In this document: one piece after another, positions 5,693-8,255 of the stretch | How the letters are laid out: each line of letters begins with the position of its first letter | Numbering within the stretch: position 1 is the first letter of the stretch | Source: Eubacteriales Family XIII. Incertae Sedis bacterium | Lineage (GTDB): Bacteria; Bacillota; Clostridia; Peptostreptococcales; Anaerovoracaceae | DNA length: 8,255 nt | Assembly: GCA_031257215.1 (NCBI GenBank) | Contig: JAIRPC010000082.1 | Coordinates: 1 to 8,255, forward strand | Direction: 5' to 3' | Notes under the pieces: model-generated | What the model was told of the DNA's origin: nothing | What the model saw: only the letters and a program-made list of their open reading frames with translations | Databases searched by the model: none | Translations under genes and position numbers: made by a program

Positions 5693-8255
5693 ACATATAC
5701 ACGGCGCGGGAAAGCGTAGACTCCAAAAAATTCATGTATGAGCGGATCGCTTCCGCCATGGGTGAGCGGCGCGTGTTTTTGATCGTGCCTGAGCAGTCCA
5801 CGCTTCGTGCCGAGTCCGATGCCTTTGACTATATGGGCGTGCCTGGCTTCATCGACTTCGACGTGCTGAGCATGACCTCGCTCGGCCGGCGCATAATAGA
5901 AGAAACGGGGTACGGGGACGCCGACGCGCCCGCGTTCATCAGCAAATACGGCAAGTACATGCTGTTGTCGCGGCTTCTATATCGGCACAGGGATGAAATG
6001 CTGGCGTTCAAGAACCTCGGCTCGTCGCCTGGCTTTATCGAACAGCTGAACGACATGATCGCGGAGATGAAAAGCCATAACGTTACGCCGAACGGGTTGC
6101 TTGACATCATCGGGGAGATGCGGTCCGAGTCCATCCTGAAACGCAAGCTTTGCGACGCGGCGCTCATCTACGGCGGCTATGAGGACGCTATCAGCGGCAG
6201 ATATCTCGACGTTACGGATCACATGAAGCTATACACGTCGCGGATGGGCAAGGCATCGTTCATAAAAAAATCGGCGTTCTGGTTTCACGGCTTCGACTAT
6301 TTTTCGCCCGCTGTAATGGATGCGATAATGGAGCTGTCGCGACATGCGGAGGCGGTGAGCATCTTCCTGACAGGGGACGCGGGCGGCGGCGAGCGCGACC
6401 CGCTGTTCACGCTCACGTCAGGCATCGCGCAGGAGCTGTCGCGCCGCGCGTCTGAGGCGGGGATACGCGCCGAGGCGCACGACATACCATCAGACATGGA
6501 AAGCGGCTACCTGACGGAGATGCCGCCTGAAATCGCGCATATCGAACGCGCCCTTTTCACGCGGCCGCACACGCCCTACGGTGGCGAGGCCACGGGTGCG
6601 CTGAAATTGATTGCCGCCGCCAACTACTATGCGGAGGCGGAAACCGCAGCGGCCGAGATATGCTCGCTCATTCGCGACGGCATGGAAACCGTAGACGGCG
6701 GGCGCATGGAGATAAGGTACCGCGACATACTAGTGCTGTGCAACGATATGGTGGAGCGCGGCGCTGTCATCAAGAGGGTTTTCCGCAGGTATGGGCTGCC
6801 CGTGTTCATGGATCAGCGGCGCGGGGTTGACCACAACCCCGTCGTGGAGTTCATCCTTGCCCTGCCACGCGCCGCCGCATCCGGGCGGCGTTATGAGGAC
6901 GTCTTCACACTGCTGAAAACCGGCCTTGCGGGAATAGACACAGAGGAGGTGTGCGACCTCGAAAATTATGCCATAGCATACAATATCAGAGGCAAGCGCT
7001 GGGACAGCGATTTCACGCTCGGACTGAAAACGGAGGATGGCGACGGGCGTGTGCGCGGCGAGTACGGGCAGGATGAATTGGACGCGCTCAACGCGTCGCG
7101 CGCCAAGGTGTCAGCCCTGCTGTCCTCGTTTGAGGAGGGCTTCAAGGGCGGCGGCACGGCAAAGGAGAGAACTGACGCGCTGCTCCTGTTCTTGACAAAA
7201 CAGGCAAAGTTACCCGAAAGGATCGAGGAATATATTGCGGAGCTTGAAGCTGTGGGAATGCTCGAATACGCCGCGGAGATGTCCGGGATTTGGGACATGG
7301 CGGCGGAGATCTTGGGGCAGATGGCGACGGTGCTGGGCGATCTGCCAATGTCGCTGGACGAGTACGCGACCGTCCTCGGCACGGGGCTTGACTCCATACG
7401 CATAGGCGTGTTGCCGACGGTCATGGACCAGATAGTGCTCGGCACCATGCAGCGCACGCGCAGCGGCGGCGCCAAGGCGGTGTTCGTGCTGGGCGCGAAT
7501 GACGGCGTGCTGCCCGCTTCCGCGCGGGACGGCGCGATACTGAGCGAGGACGAGATCTACCGCCTTTCGAACGCGGGGCACAATGTGGCGCGGACGGAGG
7601 ACACGACCCATATGGAGGAGGAGCTTGCGATATACAGAAACCTGTCGAAGCCGAGCGCGCTCCTGCGCGTCAGCTACGCCGCCTCGGACAGCGCGGGAAA
7701 GACCATCAGCACGTCGCCCGTGTTCGAGCGGCTGCGGCGGCTGTTCCCCACACTGCCCGTGCGAAAGGACATCCATACAGAGGCGGAGGGGAACGGGCAA
7801 GGCGGGGGCGCTGTCCCTGCGGCCATCCAGCACCCCGAGCAGACGCTTGACCACCTCAGCGGGCAGCTGCGGTCGCATATACGCGGCGAGCTGATGCCTG
7901 CCGTCTGGAAGGATGTGATGTCCTGGTACTCTGCCAACATGCCGCGCGAGCTTGCCCGCGTGGGCGCGGGGCTGGCGTTCAGGGGCAGGCGCGAGCGCGT
8001 CGATTCCAAATTCGTTGACGCGCTTTACAGCAAGGTGACATCCCCGTCCGCGCTCGAAAAATACAGCCGCTGTCCGTTCTCGTGGTTCATGTCATACGGG
8101 ATCGGCCTGAAAGAGCGGCGCGTCCACGGAGCGGACAGCCGAAGCTTCGGCGACATCTACCACAATGTGCTCATGCGCTTCGGCATGGAGCTGTCCTCGG
8201 ACGGGCTGCCAGCGCGGGACGCGGGATCGAGGTGGCAGACTGCGACGGACGCGGA
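5686..8255 (+). CDS. addB: AddB, subunit of the AddAB helicase-nuclease (partial, runs off right edge)
   Basis: The first 856 residues of AddB, which with AddA processes double-strand DNA ends to load recombinase in RecA-dependent repair (the Firmicute counterpart of RecBCD). The frame is open without a stop to the window end. Visible landmarks: FLIVPEQSTL (31-40), FWFHGFDYFSP (198-208), LPVFMDQRRGV (371-381), LKTGL and LENYAIAYNIRGKRW (about 425-439), LGANDGVLPAS (602-612), then the nuclease domain starting with KYSRCPFSWF, whose Cys796 matches the first of four iron-sulfur cluster cysteines in Bacillus subtilis AddB (Cys801 of 1166), and GDIYHNVL with His826. The last three cysteines and the PD-(D/E)xK nuclease core should lie in the ~300 residues outside the window. 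The N-terminal nucleotide loop GRxGSGKS of Bacillus AddB is replaced by ARESVDSKK (7-15), so this subunit probably lacks ATP binding there. No clear ribosome site; the ATG overlaps the preceding stop (ATGCTGA). Confidence 0.92.
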   Translation, partial: MLNIYTARESVDSKKFMYERIASAMGERRVFLIVPEQSTLRAESDAFDYMGVPGFIDFDVLSMTSLGRRIIEETGYGDADAPAFISKYGKYMLLSRLLYRHRDEMLAFKNLGSSPGFIEQLNDMIAEMKSHNVTPNGLLDIIGEMRSESILKRKLCDAALIYGGYEDAISGRYLDVTDHMKLYTSRMGKASFIKKSAFWFHGFDYFSPAVMDAIMELSRHAEAVSIFLTGDAGGGERDPLFTLTSGIAQELSRRASEAGIRAEAHDIPSDMESGYLTEMPPEIAHIERALFTRPHTPYGGEATGALKLIAAANYYAEAETAAAEICSLIRDGMETVDGGRMEIRYRDILVLCNDMVERGAVIKRVFRRYGLPVFMDQRRGVDHNPVVEFILALPRAAASGRRYEDVFTLLKTGLAGIDTEEVCDLENYAIAYNIRGKRWDSDFTLGLKTEDGDGRVRGEYGQDELDALNASRAKVSALLSSFEEGFKGGGTAKERTDALLLFLTKQAKLPERIEEYIAELEAVGMLEYAAEMSGIWDMAAEILGQMATVLGDLPMSLDEYATVLGTGLDSIRIGVLPTVMDQIVLGTMQRTRSGGAKAVFVLGANDGVLPASARDGAILSEDEIYRLSNAGHNVARTEDTTHMEEELAIYRNLSKPSALLRVSYAASDSAGKTISTSPVFERLRRLFPTLPVRKDIHTEAEGNGQGGGAVPAAIQHPEQTLDHLSGQLRSHIRGELMPAVWKDVMSWYSANMPRELARVGAGLAFRGRRERVDSKFVDALYSKVTSPSALEKYSRCPFSWFMSYGIGLKERRVHGADSRSFGDIYHNVLMRFGMELSSDGLPARDAGSRWQTATDA

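Noticed and set aside
7210..7878. 222-codon - strand open frame
   Set aside because: Antisense to addB, whose motifs (such as LGANDGVLP) run through this region; composition is typical of a shadow frame.

Overview
The window reads as an 8.3 kb stretch of a GC-rich anaerobic Firmicute, probably a high-GC member of the Clostridia. The main pointers are an AddAB-type recombination nuclease subunit B of the clostridial kind, strong AGGAGG ribosome binding sites, and a cluster of accessory genes typical of anaerobes that use corrinoid proteins and nickel carbon monoxide dehydrogenase (acetogenic or Wood-Ljungdahl-type metabolism). The exact family cannot be fixed from the sequence alone.

Layout. 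Positions 1-216 hold two fused gene fragments on the + strand: the N-terminal part of a DDE-type transposase, and, in another frame, the last ~31 codons of what looks like an enoyl-CoA hydratase (crotonase) gene. A GC-rich hairpin with a short T tract (240-282) follows and may be the terminator of the lost gene. On the - strand, 3050 to 324, lies a two-gene operon: a RACo-like corrinoid-protein reductive activase ([2Fe-2S] domain plus ASKHA ATPase domain), then a DUF3786 protein. A 199-bp divergent intergenic region (3051-3249) separates this from a rightward, tightly packed gene set: a PucR-type regulator, a histidine-rich small protein, a CooT-family nickel-binding protein, an unrecognised 67-residue protein, and AddB, which runs off the right edge.

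How the genes may work together (inference). RACo enzymes use ATP to restore inactive Co(II) corrinoid proteins to Co(I); CooT proteins and His-rich proteins bind nickel for maturation of carbon monoxide dehydrogenase. Placing both divergently around one PucR regulator suggests a maintenance module for the metal centres of a CODH/acetyl-CoA synthase or related methyltransferase system whose structural genes lie outside the window. The regulator appears to have an extended -10 element whose start point falls at its own ATG, so its mRNA may be leaderless; RACo has a consensus -10 on the other strand; an 18-bp palindrome lies almost exactly midway between the two. AddB overlaps the preceding small gene by 7 bases, so a DNA-repair gene appears to be translationally coupled to the metal-handling genes.
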